From Apoda limacodes (Eukaryota > Arthropoda > Insecta > Lepidoptera > Limacodidae): DNA of 64,000 nucleotides. A program made the translations under genes and the position numbers. The notes below the pieces were generated by a model that did no database searches, had not been told where the DNA came from, and saw only the letters and a list, made by a program, of their open reading frames with translations. The stretch's first letter is position 1. Each line of letters starts with the position of its first letter. Of this stretch, positions 10,685-21,729 are shown in pieces. Where the stretch lies: positions 31,017,521 through 31,081,520 of the forward strand of contig OX291544.1 in assembly GCA_946406115.1 (NCBI GenBank), written 5' to 3'.

Positions 10685-10785
10685 ATGTGTCACTAGACGG
10701 TCGCCGGCCACCATCTAATGTGTCACTAGCCGGTCGCCGGCCACCCATCTTATGTGCTGCCAGACGGTTACCGGCCACCCATCTA
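10685..10785. repeat. GC-rich minisatellite, 3 x about 34 bp
   Basis: Three tandem units at 10,685-10,717 (33 bp), 10,718-10,751 and 10,752-10,785 (34 bp each). The core is CGGTCGCCGGCCACC. It is strikingly GC-rich against its surroundings. The open frame through it is repeat-derived and not supported as a gene. Confidence 0.85.
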
Positions 10786-10889
10786 ATGACGGACCACGCC
10801 CGACGCTGCTCAACTTCGCCAATAGATGTCAGAAAGAGTCATATTTTTCAGTTTATCATTGCCTTCAAGCACGGATAAAACGACGTTTT

Positions 10890-11064
10890 CTGAAAATGAA
10901 CCCTAGCTAGATCGATTTATCGCCCCCAAAACCCCTCAGATACTAAATTTCATGAAAATCGTCTGAGCTGTTACCGAGATTCAGATTATAAATATATATA
11001 TATATATATATTTATAATCTGAATTATATATATATATATATTTATACAAGAATTGCTCGTTTAA
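10890..11064. repeat. Dispersed repeat edge with a 46-bp perfect palindrome
   Basis: Text such as TTTCATGAAAATCGTCTGAG then ACAAGAATTGCTCGTTTAAA is typical of abundant lepidopteran repeats (from memory). It contains the palindrome at 10,979-11,024: arms beginning ATTCAGATTATAAATATA around a TA-repeat centre. A second TA run follows at 11,025-11,042. Confidence 0.6.
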
Positions 11065-11260
11065 AGGTATTAGATTGGTATAAAACTGTTTATAATAGGT
11101 ATAAATCTGTTTATAATAGGTATTGAACTATTTATAATAGGTATAAATCTGTTTATAATAGGTATAGAACTGTTTATAATAGGTATAAATCTATTTATAA
11201 TAGGTATAGAACTGTTTATAATAGGTATAAATCTATTTATAATAGGTATAGAACTGTTTG
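11065..11260. repeat. Tandem array of 21-bp units alternating in a 42-bp higher-order period
   Basis: Unit starts fall at 11,097, 11,118, 11,139, 11,160, 11,181, 11,202, 11,223 and 11,244, exactly 21 bp apart. Units alternate between AGGTATAAATCT-type and AGGTATAGAACT-type, both ending GTTTATAAT or ATTTATAAT. A diverged first unit starts at 11,065. A degenerate echo lies near 11,850-11,885. Confidence 0.95.
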
Positions 11261-11269
11261 TACCCCGGT

Positions 11270-11585
11270 CGGGTTAGTCGAAAAACAGGCTTTAAATTGC
11301 AAAAGTTACCCACAGGAATTTTATTTCTGGAATCATAAGGGTGGGTTTTTTTTATTCCAAATTAAAAATGGCGACTAAAGGCGTTGGTCGCCATTGTCAA
11401 TTCAAAGGAAAATAGTTTTTGCTTTAATGCTCGTTTATTTTGAAGTTTCCAGCAAAAATTTTAAGGATTTAAGTTGTTTCAAATTCGAAGCACTACTTTA
11501 GCCCTTGCAATTTTAATGTACGATCAAAAATGTTGCAAACAAAAGTTGCAAAGTACATTAATCTAATACGACGTTCATTATTATC
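11270..11585. other. Spacer, nothing recognised
   Basis: No frame or repeat that I can support. GGCGACTAAAGGCG and GGTCGCCATTGTC near 11,370-11,396 form a weak inverted pair. Confidence 0.35.
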
Positions 11586-11679
11586 TTAAGGACATAAATG
11601 TACGTAAACAAAGTTAAATAGGATTAAATTTCTCAATTTAGGTTTTTCTAACTTTTGCGTGCGCAACCTAGACGTACAA

Positions 11680-11840
11680 ATGCAAATTTGGCTGCAGTAC
11701 GATGTGGATGCTACGGACTGGGTTTGGCAAATGCTTCCCATGGATTTGAACCCATAACCACCGCTCCAGAATCCACGCAAGAATCGTGTCTGAAAATGAT
11801 TTTCTTCTAATGCTAGAATGCTAAATGCTGCAAACATAAA
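11680..11840 (-). repeat. Possible tRNA-derived SINE remnant
   Basis: The minus strand reads GCGGTGGTTATGGGTTCAAA then TCCATGGG near 11,740-11,765, close to a pol III B box (GGTTCRANNCC). No good A box is visible. The translation of this strand (WSGGYGFKSMG) is typical of SINE-derived spurious frames. A tRNA gene is excluded: there is no cloverleaf. Confidence 0.4.
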
Positions 11841-11889
11841 GCTCTTAATAACAGGTACAAAAAGGTTTATAATATGTATGAAACTTAGT

Positions 11890-12845
11890 TGATTTGAGGT
11901 AAAGTAAAGTTTATATTGTGTATGTAGTCAAAGCTTGTATTTGTATTGATGCTTCTGTACTGTTTCTTTTAGATTTTTGCACAGTTATCAATCATGCTCG
12001 ATAAAATAAAAACTATATTTCTGATACCTTCTAGTTTGATGCATCTGTTAGTTCTGTTTCCCGTACATGAAGCGATATTCATATTTGAAATTCAAATTTC
12101 TACGAATAGGTAGCTATATTCTTTTTGCGTTACTTATTTTCAAAATTGATAGTGCTCCAGAAAAAAATATTTTTTTTTACATTTAATTAATTTTATTCTA
12201 GTTTTTCATTTACTTTTATTCAAAGTTACCATATAGGAAATTTAGTTTTAGGGTACCCAATAGGTAGAATGATTTCAAATTTTTTAAAATTTTGAAACCC
12301 TTGCAAGTGTATTAGACTCCCACTTAACCAGTTTCTTCTTTAAAACTCACGTTAGAGGATGAAAATTACGAGTAACATAAAAAATCTCTCACGACAATCT
12401 TTACTAAAAACGAGAAGGTTTTTTTAATTTTTTCTTAAACCCTATAACAAAGTCATCAACGGCATAACTTCTAAAGATAATATTAGCACATACCTAGAAC
12501 TATGAGAACAATGAATCCCTATATAGATAAATAATAAAAGATAAATATAATTTATTTTTTGGAAATTAGATCAGACTTTTTCTACAAAATCATATTTCTT
12601 TTTTACCCATATATTTTTAGATTTCTAATTAAAAAACTTTTTTGGTATTACGGATATCCCAAATCCGTGAAAACTCACCACAATCCGTATTATTAGCAGC
12701 TTCGCACTATCCTGTTAAGATATACGAGGTGTGAGGACCTCATTGAATTATGGTATCTAAAGTGATGTCTAACAAACCGTTGCATCCACAAGATTTAATT
12801 CTTCATTTTTTATTACTATATTTGTGCCTTTTTATACTTTTGTTT
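11890..12845. other. AT-rich spacer
   Basis: Homopolymer-rich sequence; no feature supported. Confidence 0.4.
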
Positions 12846-12849
12846 TTTT

Positions 12850-13285
12850 TATAATTCAGAAAAATATTATTGATTCAGAACCATTTGACTACTTCAGAGA
12901 TAATATTATTTACATCTTCACAATCTGATTGCTGTCTATTAAGTTAAAATAGTAAAGATGTGTCATCAGCAAACAATAAAGTATCATACTTTTCTTGTCC
13001 AATCTTTGGTAAGTCATTAATATAAACCTGAAACAGAAAAGGCCCTAAAACTGACCCCTGTGACACGCCCATGCTAATCGTAGACCCAGACGATCTTTTA
13101 CCATTGACCTCAACCATTCGAATTCTGTTAATCAAAAAATCATCTTGAACAAGTCACAAAAAATACTGAGGGCATCCTGTGAACCATCCCGGACTCAAAT
13201 ATTTTTTGAATAAATTCCACACCAGCATCATTTGTTAAAAGACCGTGTAAATCCGAATTGATTTGAATTCATTAGATTGTCACAG
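12850..13285 (-). pseudogene. LINE RT fragment, related to LINE-c, internal deletion
   Basis: On the minus strand the order is a decayed RT start, then SQDALSIFCDL (motif A start), a deletion that removes AFD and what follows, INRIRMVEVNGKR, VSQGSVLGPFLFQVYINDLP (block 4), and the catalytic LLFADDTSLLF, continuing to SDCEDVNNIISEVVKWF near 12,880. The FADD box is intact, but motif A is cut and frameshifts precede it. In overall wording it is close to the LINE-c copy at 28,446-29,201 and may be a sister family. Confidence 0.8.
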
Positions 13286-13560
13286 TAAAAATTCTTTATT
13301 CTTTATTGCACACTATATAAAAATATTATGTACAAATGGAGTACTTAATGCCTAAAGGCATTCTCTACCAGTCGACCATTGGTTAACAGAAAAGCTTTGT
13401 TGGTGGTGCCAAATAAAAGCTTACATTTAATATAAAAAAAAAGAAAAATTACTACTAATATATAGATACATACAAAATACACTAATATATAAGATAATTT
13501 TTGAAAACAGCTAAAAACATATTATTGTAATATATAATACAAATGGACCTTTAATGTTTT
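13286..13560 (-). mobile_element. LINE 3' end, minus strand
   Basis: The minus strand reads ACTGGTAGAGAATGCC, GGCATTAAGTACTCC, then GTGTGCAATAAAGAATAAAG and AATTTTTAC, a common lepidopteran LINE 3' end. It lies upstream of the RT fragment at 12,850-13,285, so it belongs to a different insertion that ends at about 13,286. Confidence 0.55.
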
Positions 13561-14005
13561 GAATGTACTGATAAAATTAAGAATCCTATAATTATCCTAT
13601 ACATTTTTAAAAATTGTAGTACTTATAGTTAACGGTCTCACGTCACTTTTGTTATTTACGAAAAGTCAATTTTATCAACATATACACTTATAAACTATAT
13701 TATACAGTAATATTTATTGCTTTTTATATAAGTAATTATATAAGATTTGATCCTCACAACAGTTTTTATTAATATTTTAATTGAAAATATTCAAAGGCTT
13801 CTTAGTTACAACTTACGCCTGGGTTGCCTGGTTGGAAGTCATTTAAGCTGTTCCTGGCTGTAAACACTCCAATGGTCACTCATTTTCAATTTTCAAACAC
13901 AGGACGAAGTAAGTGGAGTTTGTTTTGTATGAGGTAACACTGAATAATGGCTAGCCACAGAAATTTAATATTTTTCACAAGAGGTTGATACACTCCAAAA
14001 AAAAA
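13561..14005. other. AT-rich spacer
   Basis: No feature supported. Confidence 0.4.
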
Positions 14006-14008
14006 AAT

Positions 14009-14217
14009 CCTGCTTAAGACGATGCAATAAAAAGGTAAAAATAATTCATTATTTCCTAAAATCTGATCTAAATTCTAGTTTGAAGTTGGTTTCATGAAAG
14101 TGAAGTGTGTTATAAACTGTTAAGTGCATAGACACCAACTTCAAACTGTAACTTAATTCAGATTTTTGGAAATAAGAAATTTTTTTTTAACTTTTTAGTT
14201 CATCTCTTAGAAGCCGG
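14009..14217. mobile_element. Foldback (hairpin) MITE-like element
   Basis: Two imperfect inverted arms of about 83 bp: 14,009-14,091 and 14,134-14,217, with a loop of about 42 bp. The best-matching inner part is AGTTTGAAGTTGGT against ACCAACTTCAAACT; the outer part pairs CTGCTTAAGACGATG with CATCTCTTAGAAGCCGG. No open frame. Arms are diverged, so it is old. No clear target duplication. Confidence 0.7.
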
Positions 14218-14519
14218 TTGTTTATTCGTTAAAAAGTTTTTATTTTTTACTTTTGAGTACTAGGAAAAAATTTTTTTTTAACACCTTCTTTTTTTACCGA
14301 AAGTTTAAGTTTTAAATACATTGCATTTATATGAAACCACCTCGGAAGTAAACCCTTTTAAACCCCCTTTTATCCTTCATAGATTTCTTATTTGATGATT
14401 TGCAAATCTGAATCTTCGGTGAATTTATACAACTCCATATATGGTTTTTTATTTACCTTAAATATTTGGCTTTTTGTAAAGATATATCGGTCTGACGCAC
14501 CCATTGAGGTTGTGCATGT

Positions 14520-14645
14520 ATTTATTTATTTATTAATAAAGGCTCCCTGGCACAGCTTTCTCGTTTTCACGAGAAGCTCAGAAATTTAGTTAACAAGCTT
14601 TACGGATCCTTTGACAAATTTCTGAAAGCAATTTCGTGTTTACTA
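14520..14645. repeat. Dispersed repeat rJ, copy 2
   Basis: Collinear with 3,755-3,880. It starts with TTTATTTATTTATTAA and contains CCTTTGACAAATTTCT. Confidence 0.5.
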
Positions 14646-15295
14646 TATTATTATCACAAAAGATGATTGAAGCTGACTGTTCTGATATTAATTATTTCAG
14701 TATTTATTAAAACAGATGAAGTATGTAACCTGTCACTTTGAACACCAACGATATAACATAAACAAATATATACAAAAACACACAAAAATAATGAAGTATG
14801 TAAGTTTTGATTTAAATATTATGGCCAAGATTTCATTGGTTTTAAGTGTGTTTGATTTGCTAAAAAAACTGGTTGAATCTAATTGCGTTAAGTTTATAGG
14901 GCAAGCAAGTTCGCCCAACGTAGTGCCGCTTTAATAATATAATAGGCGAGATATAGGAAGTAATCTAAGTTATTGCGATTTGGCTCGACTCGACTTGACA
15001 AGCCTAGTGAACAAGTAAAGTATTCAAGTTTGTAAGAAAAATAATAATATGGAATGAATAATATTCTGGATTTTTCGACTACGCGTCGACGTTGCGGTAA
15101 AATTTGGAGGGATACAAACCAAACCGAAAATTTCTTCATTGGGATATTTATTTAAAAAACGGCAAAATTCAAAAAAACTTTCAATTAATCCTTATATTGA
15201 TAAATTCTTAAGATAATAAAGAAAATGTTTTGTTCGTTTCAATTTACGTGTGTGGCAGGTAATCTTAATTTGTTGTGCAGTAAGAATATTGATTC
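14646..15295. other. Spacer, nothing recognised
   Basis: GATGAAGTATGTAA-like words recur near 14,717 and 14,791. No coding support. Confidence 0.35.
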
Positions 15296-15299
15296 AAAT

Positions 15300-15600
15300 T
15301 TCAATAACGGATGTAATACCTACATGTCTGCCAAATTTCAGCTCTGTAATCCTGAATTTTCTTAAAATAAAAAGAAATGTGACTGATGGGCCAGGCTAAA
15401 CTATTCGGGTTTCTAGTTTGACTACGGAACCCTAATAATGCACTTGGGTTTATGCACCAAAAGTACATGCCATGACCGTTGTGTTGTTCGTAGTTCCGAA
15501 CTATATAAACACAAAATTCTCCAATATAATATCTTTTGTCAACATGATAACCGCATTTGAAATTCAAATATGAGGCGGCGACGCGCACCTTCATATAACA
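15300..15600. repeat. Probable interspersed repeat remnant (rD-related)
   Basis: Contains GACTACGGAACCCTAA, the reverse complement of the GGGTTCCGTA core of rD, next to CTGCCAAATTTCAGCTCTG. Not bounded. Confidence 0.35.
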
Positions 15601-15789
15601 TTTATTTCGTTATTTCTCACCAAACATATTTTACTTCCTGTCATCACAACCATTTTATCGTTTGACATATTTTTCCATTCGTAAAATTGAAATAATCTAG
15701 GTGAGTGAAATAATTTTAATAAAATTCCTATCTACCTCGTGTGCTTTCCTGCTTCTTTGCTCATGGCCTAGTAACTTATCAGATATCAA

Positions 15790-16060
15790 GCAAAGTCGGG
15801 CGTGGTCTGCCATTGAATGAGTGACCGCGTAGTACACTTTCCTGAGTTAAAGTGATAGACCTAGCTTTGGTCTTTCTTGTCATATAACACCAGTTGTTAA
15901 GCCAATTCAAAAGCCTTGACAATTTGGCAATCAAGTGGTTACAAGCTCGATAACGACTGCCAATTTAAACTGAGATAGAGTGGTGGACTATGGCCTAAGC
16001 CTTCTTTCTCTAAGGAGAGGCCTTTCTCCTGTAGTGGGGACAAACAACGGTCGAAGCAAC
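15790..16060 (+). repeat. SINE remnant with ACTATGGCCTAAG tail
   Basis: Ends with GTGGTGGACTATGGCCTAAG, then AGAGGCCTTTCTCCTGTAG and TGGGGACAAAC. This is the same tail as at 10,455-10,645 (minus) and 47,690-47,735. The head near 15,800-15,900 may be tRNA-like, but no A or B box is convincing. Confidence 0.55.
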
Positions 16061-16492
16061 AACATCAGCGGTTACCGCTATAAAATAGAGTTCGCAAAAA
16101 TTTAAATTTAACCACAATAAGCAAAGTACCTACGTTTTTTTATTTAAAAACGTTTTAATTATTTATTATATTTACCTAAAAATACACTCAAACAAATCAT
16201 AGATGTTCAGAATTAAACAGCAGAAACCCCAAAATAAATAAGATGACTTCAATGTTTTATGTTTAATGATAAATAATCTCTCAATCAACGTCAATATTGT
16301 TAAATGTAAAACCTCCTGTCTACAGCAAACCAAATTCACCCGAATAATATCCTGCTCTTCAATCAAATGCCAACATTCAAATTTATCCTCTCTACATTTT
16401 TGCAAACTTTTGGTATTTAACTTAAAGTAGAAACGCAATAGAAATAGTCATTCATCGTCTCTTGGTATAAAAAGTCTAGTTTCCTCGCTACT

Positions 16493-16600
16493 TCTGGTTA
16501 GTGGACTTCATTTGTGCAGAAGAAACGTGACCAGACTACATGGACAAAGCAAAGACTAATTTACAAACAATTCGTGACCCTCCGCAGTGACGCGATGACT
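16493..16600 (+). repeat. Dispersed repeat rH, copy 1
   Basis: Shares GTGGACTTC, TTTGTGCAGAAG, ACGTGAC and AGACTAATTT in order with the minus strand of 44,970-45,078 and with 49,770-49,870. About 100 bp; family not recognised. Confidence 0.6.
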
Positions 16601-16679
16601 GTAAGATAAAAAAATTATTGAGATGTGAGTTTTTTAGGACTATTAAATTTTTATAAATGTATATTTGCCCTAACATTAA

Positions 16680-16740
16680 TAAAAAACGGCCAAGTGTAAG
16701 TCGTACATAAGGTTCCGTAATCTGTTAGTTAGTTAGTAAG
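16680..16740 (-). repeat. rD terminal fragment
   Basis: AAAACGGCCAAGTGTAAGTC followed by GGTTCCGTA, the end of an rD copy. Confidence 0.55.
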
Positions 16741-16754
16741 GCGTATGTATTGTG

Positions 16755-17225
16755 CACCTAGCCTCTCAATTGGGCCATTGTACATAGGTACGTAAATCTG
16801 TTCTTCGTTGGATACTCATACCATTTTAGCTCTGTCCAGAAATCTAGAAGGTGTCTGATGCTGCTTTGCACTTCTCTTGAGACTTTCGGACTGCCCAGAA
16901 GCTTTGCCCGTTGATCACTGACACTTCTGCAGTGTAAGATCACGTGAGCAGGTGTCTCCTCCGTTTCCTGACAGCCACATAATAGGGGACTCTTGGTGAT
17001 GTTGTATGAGATGTTTGTATGGTTGGCAGTGACCCGTTATTAAACCAGTTATGTGGCTAGGGATTTTCCTTCTGAGTTGCAGTAGTTTGTGCGACAGGTG
17101 CTCATTTAGTTTGTGCGACAGGTGCTCATTTAGGGATGAGAGGCAGCCTTAGATTGTCTTCAGTCACTTCGTTCCGCCCACTGTATGTTGTACAGTTGTA
17201 AGGTTCTGTCGCGTAACAACGTATT
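16755..17225 (-). pseudogene. RNase-H-bearing LINE, ORF2 C-terminal fragment
   Basis: On the minus strand: LLQLRRKIPSHITGLITGHC, a frameshift, then SPLLCGCQETEETPAHVILH and CRSVSDQRAKLLGSP, ending LLDFWTELKWYE. The C-x-C...H...C set is the C-terminal zinc-knuckle-like block that follows RNase H in I/jockey-type LINEs. Near its upstream end the 24-bp word AGTTTGTGCGACAGG (start) is tandemly doubled at 17,084-17,107 and 17,108-17,131, adding eight codons. It is a 5'-truncated, frameshifted relic. Confidence 0.75.
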
Positions 17226-17229
17226 ATTT

Positions 17230-18270
17230 TACTAATGGGTATCAGCACAATTCTATATCTAGTTCCGTAATCATACTATCATACATATGTACGTGCAACA
17301 TAATATCATGACCCTTGTCGGTGTCCTAATTCAATGCGATTACGCTACCATCGCCATTTCGCGCGATGGAACAAACAAGATGTGAAGGCGTGTACTAAAT
17401 GTTATTCTCGCGATGCGGCTGCGTAACCAAAATGTTTGATTTTGTTCGTCCACGCGTGTCCTTCTCCTCCTGCCAATTTGTGATGTGATTTGTAGGCATT
17501 GACTATTAACTCGTTTATTTTTAATCTGCAAAATTTAAAATTCAAACAAGCTTACCTTAAGTGCTTTTCAAATTGATCCGAAAATGATGAGCCCAGCTCT
17601 TCCTTCTGTAACTGATAAATAGTAACAACTCCCTTTTTCCGGTTGTGTCTATCAGATATTTTTTTAACTAAATGAAGACTCAATATTATTAGCACACTGC
17701 ACTAGAGCTATTTTTTCTTAGAACTTATGTAACGTCCTCAATCCTATCTAGGGACTGTACTAACGACTGCGGCTCGATTCCGTAAAATGATTTCTAACAA
17801 TTCTCGTTTGAAATCCATAGAAATAAGATGAATATTGCGCATTTGAAATTACGTATGAAATTCATCGATTGTCGCGAAACCGCAATGTATATCTTATTTC
17901 TTTCAAAAAAGGTTAGCAATCTTTTTACAGAATTGACCCGCAGGTATAATGTCATTTGAACAAAAATTAATTACAATAACTGAACGGCGCGCGGCTCGAC
18001 CGCCTAACACTCTCAGATAAATGTAATGATGTTTTTTGCGAAAAATCTAAAAAACCAAGTGACTATCTTTAATTATATATGTTAAATCTTTCAATTAGCT
18101 TTGAATATGGTTTTATATAGAGTTGATTCTAAAATCATCTTTTAAATTATAATTGCCTAAGTGCGTATATGTATATGCATTAGAGTGAATCAAAAAAGGT
18201 ATGAACCTATTTTGTCCAAAACAATTTTAATTTGTAGTGTTTATAAAGCCTTCTTATCATGCGTTTTTTT
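17230..18270. other. Spacer, nothing recognised
   Basis: Mixed composition. No frame longer than chance and no repeat that I can name. Confidence 0.4.
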
Positions 18271-18584
18271 TCAAATTTGGAGGCCTATAACTCGCAAAAT
18301 ATAAAGTGTAAAAAATAAGTTTTCTGAGTTTCTCAAATGAATTTTTGAAGCCCTGTCTAACGACACTCCACACGATAGAAATTTTTTTATCGCTCGGCTC
18401 AATGTATGGTGAGTCTCCCCCTTAAAAACAATGCCCATTTCTCTGAACTGCTTCGGTAGGCACATAAAACCGTGGCTGTTATCATAAGACAATATTCCTT
18501 GCGCGTCACTTTAAACGTCTATCGCCTCTTGCTACTGCAATGCAATGATGTTCACGAGATACTGCGACGATTCTATAATTGCGC

Positions 18585-18890
18585 AATGACTTTTTTTTTC
18601 TGACCTGACTATGAAGTTGGCTGATTCGGCCATTACTGCCCCACCGGGCTTTTGGGGCGAGACTAAGAAGGAGTCTCAGCCCATACACTGCCCAACGCTC
18701 AAGGGCTTTGGGTTGTCGCTTTTGTGGTCGTTCCTTCGACCAGCGTGAGCCTCGAACCCAAAGCCGAGTCAGCGCCAGGAGAGGAGTTCCCCGTTACACG
18801 GTTGCGATTGCGGCGATGATCGCGTGATCTCGTTATAATAGGACACCACCTTAACAGTTTTAAATGTCTTTTTGTCTGCTTGTTTACGTA
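18585..18890 (-). mobile_element. Poly(A)-tailed retroelement 3' end, minus strand
   Basis: The T run at about 18,591-18,599 is the poly(A) tail of a minus-strand element whose body (18,600-18,890) is GC-rich. It reads TGGGGCAGTAATGGCCGAAT and CGGCTTTGGGTTCGAGGCTC on the minus strand. The wording resembles the 3' ends of moth R1/jockey-type LINEs. No coding match is certain and no target duplication was found. Confidence 0.5.
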
Positions 18891-19255
18891 CATATGTCAA
18901 CACTGTTCTAAAGTTATAAACTTGTAAAGCTTGTTGTAAGTTTTATAGGTATACCTGCTCCTAACAAGCCTCACTTTTAGTTGTACGTATACTAAGTAAA
19001 CTCTTGATTGTTTGCAGATAGCCTTTTTCCTGCCATTAATTTCAAAAAGAGTTTAGTACTGCGTACTCTAATAAAACATTTTAATATGACATAATACACC
19101 ATCGCGACACTTTTCCATGAAGGCGCGGTCAGAGGTACTACGTAAACGTTTTACCGATAGTATTTCGTTCCACGAATGTGGGACATAAAATCAGCGTATT
19201 CTAATGTGCGTATTACATACTTACGTACTGTAAGTGCTTACATTACATAGCTGGA
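18891..19255. other. Spacer, nothing recognised
   Basis: No feature supported. Confidence 0.35.
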
Positions 19256-19257
19256 TG

Positions 19258-19870
19258 CAATACCAAGTGCGAGTCGAACTCGCGCACCGAGGTTTCCGTA
19301 CAAACCTGTAGGTATATAATTGGGTAGTTGCGAGTTTGAAAATATGCGGCTTAAATTGCTGTTACTTTTGATTGCGTTGACATAAAATTTAGATTTTTTT
19401 ACAGCTTAAAGGTATTGTAGACCTGAGTATTTGATATGAATTTCAATTTAATACCCCTACGCGTTCATGAGGAAAGGGGTAGTGACTGTAAAATTATTAA
19501 AAATATTGAATAATTTTACTAAAAATTTACGGTTTTCGCAATTTTTCCTTTATCTGTGCTATAAAACGTGGCTTCAAACCAGATTTCGGTTTAATTAATA
19601 AATAATTAATTCGGTTTGCTTCCCTTGCGAGTTTCGAAAATTTGCGGCATAAACAGCTGTATCTTTTGATTACGTTGGCTCAGAAGTTTGATTTTTTCTT
19701 ACAGCTCCAAGGGACAGTAGACCTGAGTTTTTAATATAAATTTTAGCTTCATACCTCCACGCGTTCCTGAGAGAAAGTGTCTTCACAGACGGATGGACGG
19801 ACGGACGGACAACAAAGTAATCCTATAAGGGTTCCGTTTTTCCTATCGAGGTACGAAACCCTAAAAAGGC
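19258..19870. repeat. rD-related repeat, two diverged copies
   Basis: CAAGTGCGAGTCGAACTCGC at about 19,265 opens the region. TTGCGAGTTT followed by TGCGGC and TTTTGATTACGTTGGCT-like text occurs at about 19,327-19,500 and again at 19,627-19,780. The second copy ends with four GGAC units (19,791-19,810) and AGGGTTCCG. The two body copies are in the same orientation, about 300 bp apart. Confidence 0.6.
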
Positions 19871-19874
19871 TTGC

Positions 19875-20554
19875 ACTAATGTAAATAGCTAAACAGTAAT
19901 ATTGTAGAGACTTGGCTATCATACAAACAACTGAATCTGTGCTATAAACGAAAAACGTCAAAGAAACACACCTTACCCTTATGCCCTAAGCCTTATGGAA
20001 ACCTTTGCGAGGGTCAAAGTAATAAAGTAAACTGCCCTTAATTAGAATGAAACAACAATATCTTTGGGCACAGCGCTGACAGAACACAAGTAATTTAAAG
20101 GCTTAAGTGTCCAAGTTTGTAAATTTAGTGTTTCGTATTTTGGCCTCTCATTTTACGAGTACGTTACTAAAATAAAGACGAACCGGGCCTTCGAATAATA
20201 TTGCGAACTTAGTCAATTTTGTAAAGTTTGTCGAAGACTGTTTCAAGACGATTTATTTCGGAGACCAAGAATTACTGTTTTGATGTGAGATTAACAGCGT
20301 TTCAGAATAATTTGTTTCTATCATTATCCAGGTGCCGAAAGTTTAAAGTGGGTTTTCCATTCAAGGTAAAACAAAAAACATTTGAATCTTACATTCTGAA
20401 CATTTACAGAATAGGTAGGTCCGATCTTATTTTTTACTACATCACATCCTAACGAATCCTAATTTAATAATTTATTAAACCCGGGTCATTTATTCACAAA
20501 AGGTAAAAGCCGTTATAGACATAGCCTGCTTTGATTCATTTTCATACAACCCAT
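19875..20554. other. Spacer, nothing recognised
   Basis: No frame or repeat that I can support. Confidence 0.35.
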
Positions 20555-21600
20555 ATCTATACCAATATTTTAAACGCGAAAGCACCGCTGAACCGATTTT
20601 AATGAAATTTAGTATGAAGATAGTTTGCGTCCAGGGGAAGGACATAGGATAGTTTTAATCTATTTAAGTTCTTGCGTGAATAACTATAACCGAGCTTGAA
20701 TGAACTAAAGCTATAGCAAACTTCATTAGCTAAGTAATTAGCTCCACGCCGATAAACTTAAAGGAGCGGAGCCGCTTGCAAAATTAATTGATTACCAGTT
20801 ACCCCACTAATTTTATAAATGCGAAAGTTCTACAACCGAATTACACGAACGAACCATAGCTGCAGCTATAGTTTGCTTTAACAAACTTCGTTAGTATATC
20901 AAGGAGCCGTAAGAATCCCACGCCGATAACCAAATTTAGGACGGGCGGACCCGCTGGCAAAAGCTTGTAAATATTATAAATTCGAAAGTAACTGTTTCTG
21001 TCTGTCTGTCTGTTACCTCTTCACGCTTAAACCGCTGTACCGATGAAAATAAAATTTGGAATTGTGATAGTTTGAGTCCCGGAAAAGGACATACGCTACT
21101 TTAAAATGTCAAGTGTGAGTCGCTTTTTGTCTATAACTGAGGAGTTTGTGTTAAAATCCTATATCGATAACGGTATTTTAGGGCGGCTGGACACGTGGGC
21201 AAAATCTGGCATGGAGATAGTTTAAGTTCCGAAAAAGGACATGAGCTACTTGAAAACGTCAAGTGTGAATCGGTTTTGGTTCATATAATTAAGAAGTTGC
21301 TGTTGAAATCCTAAACCGATAACCGAATTTAGGCCGAGTATAACCGCGGGTGAAAGCTAGTGATATATGTGTGTGAAAATCTGTTTCTTTGTTAATTTTT
21401 TTCTATGATTATTTGTGAGCATCCGGTTATGCTGAATTTTGGCATATGGATAGTTGAAGAGATGGAAAAGGTCGTAGGCTACGTTTTATCCTGAAAAAAG
21501 TCCCGCAAGAATAACTATAGCTAAATTTTACGTAGGCGAATTTTTATAATTTTTACATGATAAAAAGCAAAAGCTAAACCGGGAAAAAACCTGTAATGTG
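20555..21600 (-). repeat. Cluster of about four to five rA copies, minus strand
   Basis: Successive reverse-oriented rA ends occur: TCCACGCCGATAAAC near 20,741, CCCACGCCGATAACC near 20,917 with GGCAAAAGCTT at about 20,955, another body at about 20,970-21,210 starting ATAAATTCGAAAGTAACTG with a TCTG run, and a further one at 21,211-21,362 ending GTGAAAGCTAGTGA. 21,363-21,600 is a more diverged body. All have the same orientation, so this is serial insertion or tandem growth. Confidence 0.7.
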
Positions 21601-21729
21601 CAAGTAGGCTCAGGACACCCAGGGTGTCATTATGGAGCTACAGTATTAGTCGCTATGTTTATAATTGTGATTGTGATGTTTGTCACCAAAATAAATACTT
21701 CTTTGGTGGACACTAGAACACTAGTTTTG

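Noticed and set aside
11740..11765. tRNA gene suggested by a B-box-like word on the minus strand
   Set aside because: No A box and no cloverleaf; at best a SINE remnant.
18271..18492. Minus-strand frame MSYDNSHGFMCLPKQFREMG...
   Set aside because: Looks more protein-like than most, but no domain, no intact context and no second copy in the window; left unannotated.
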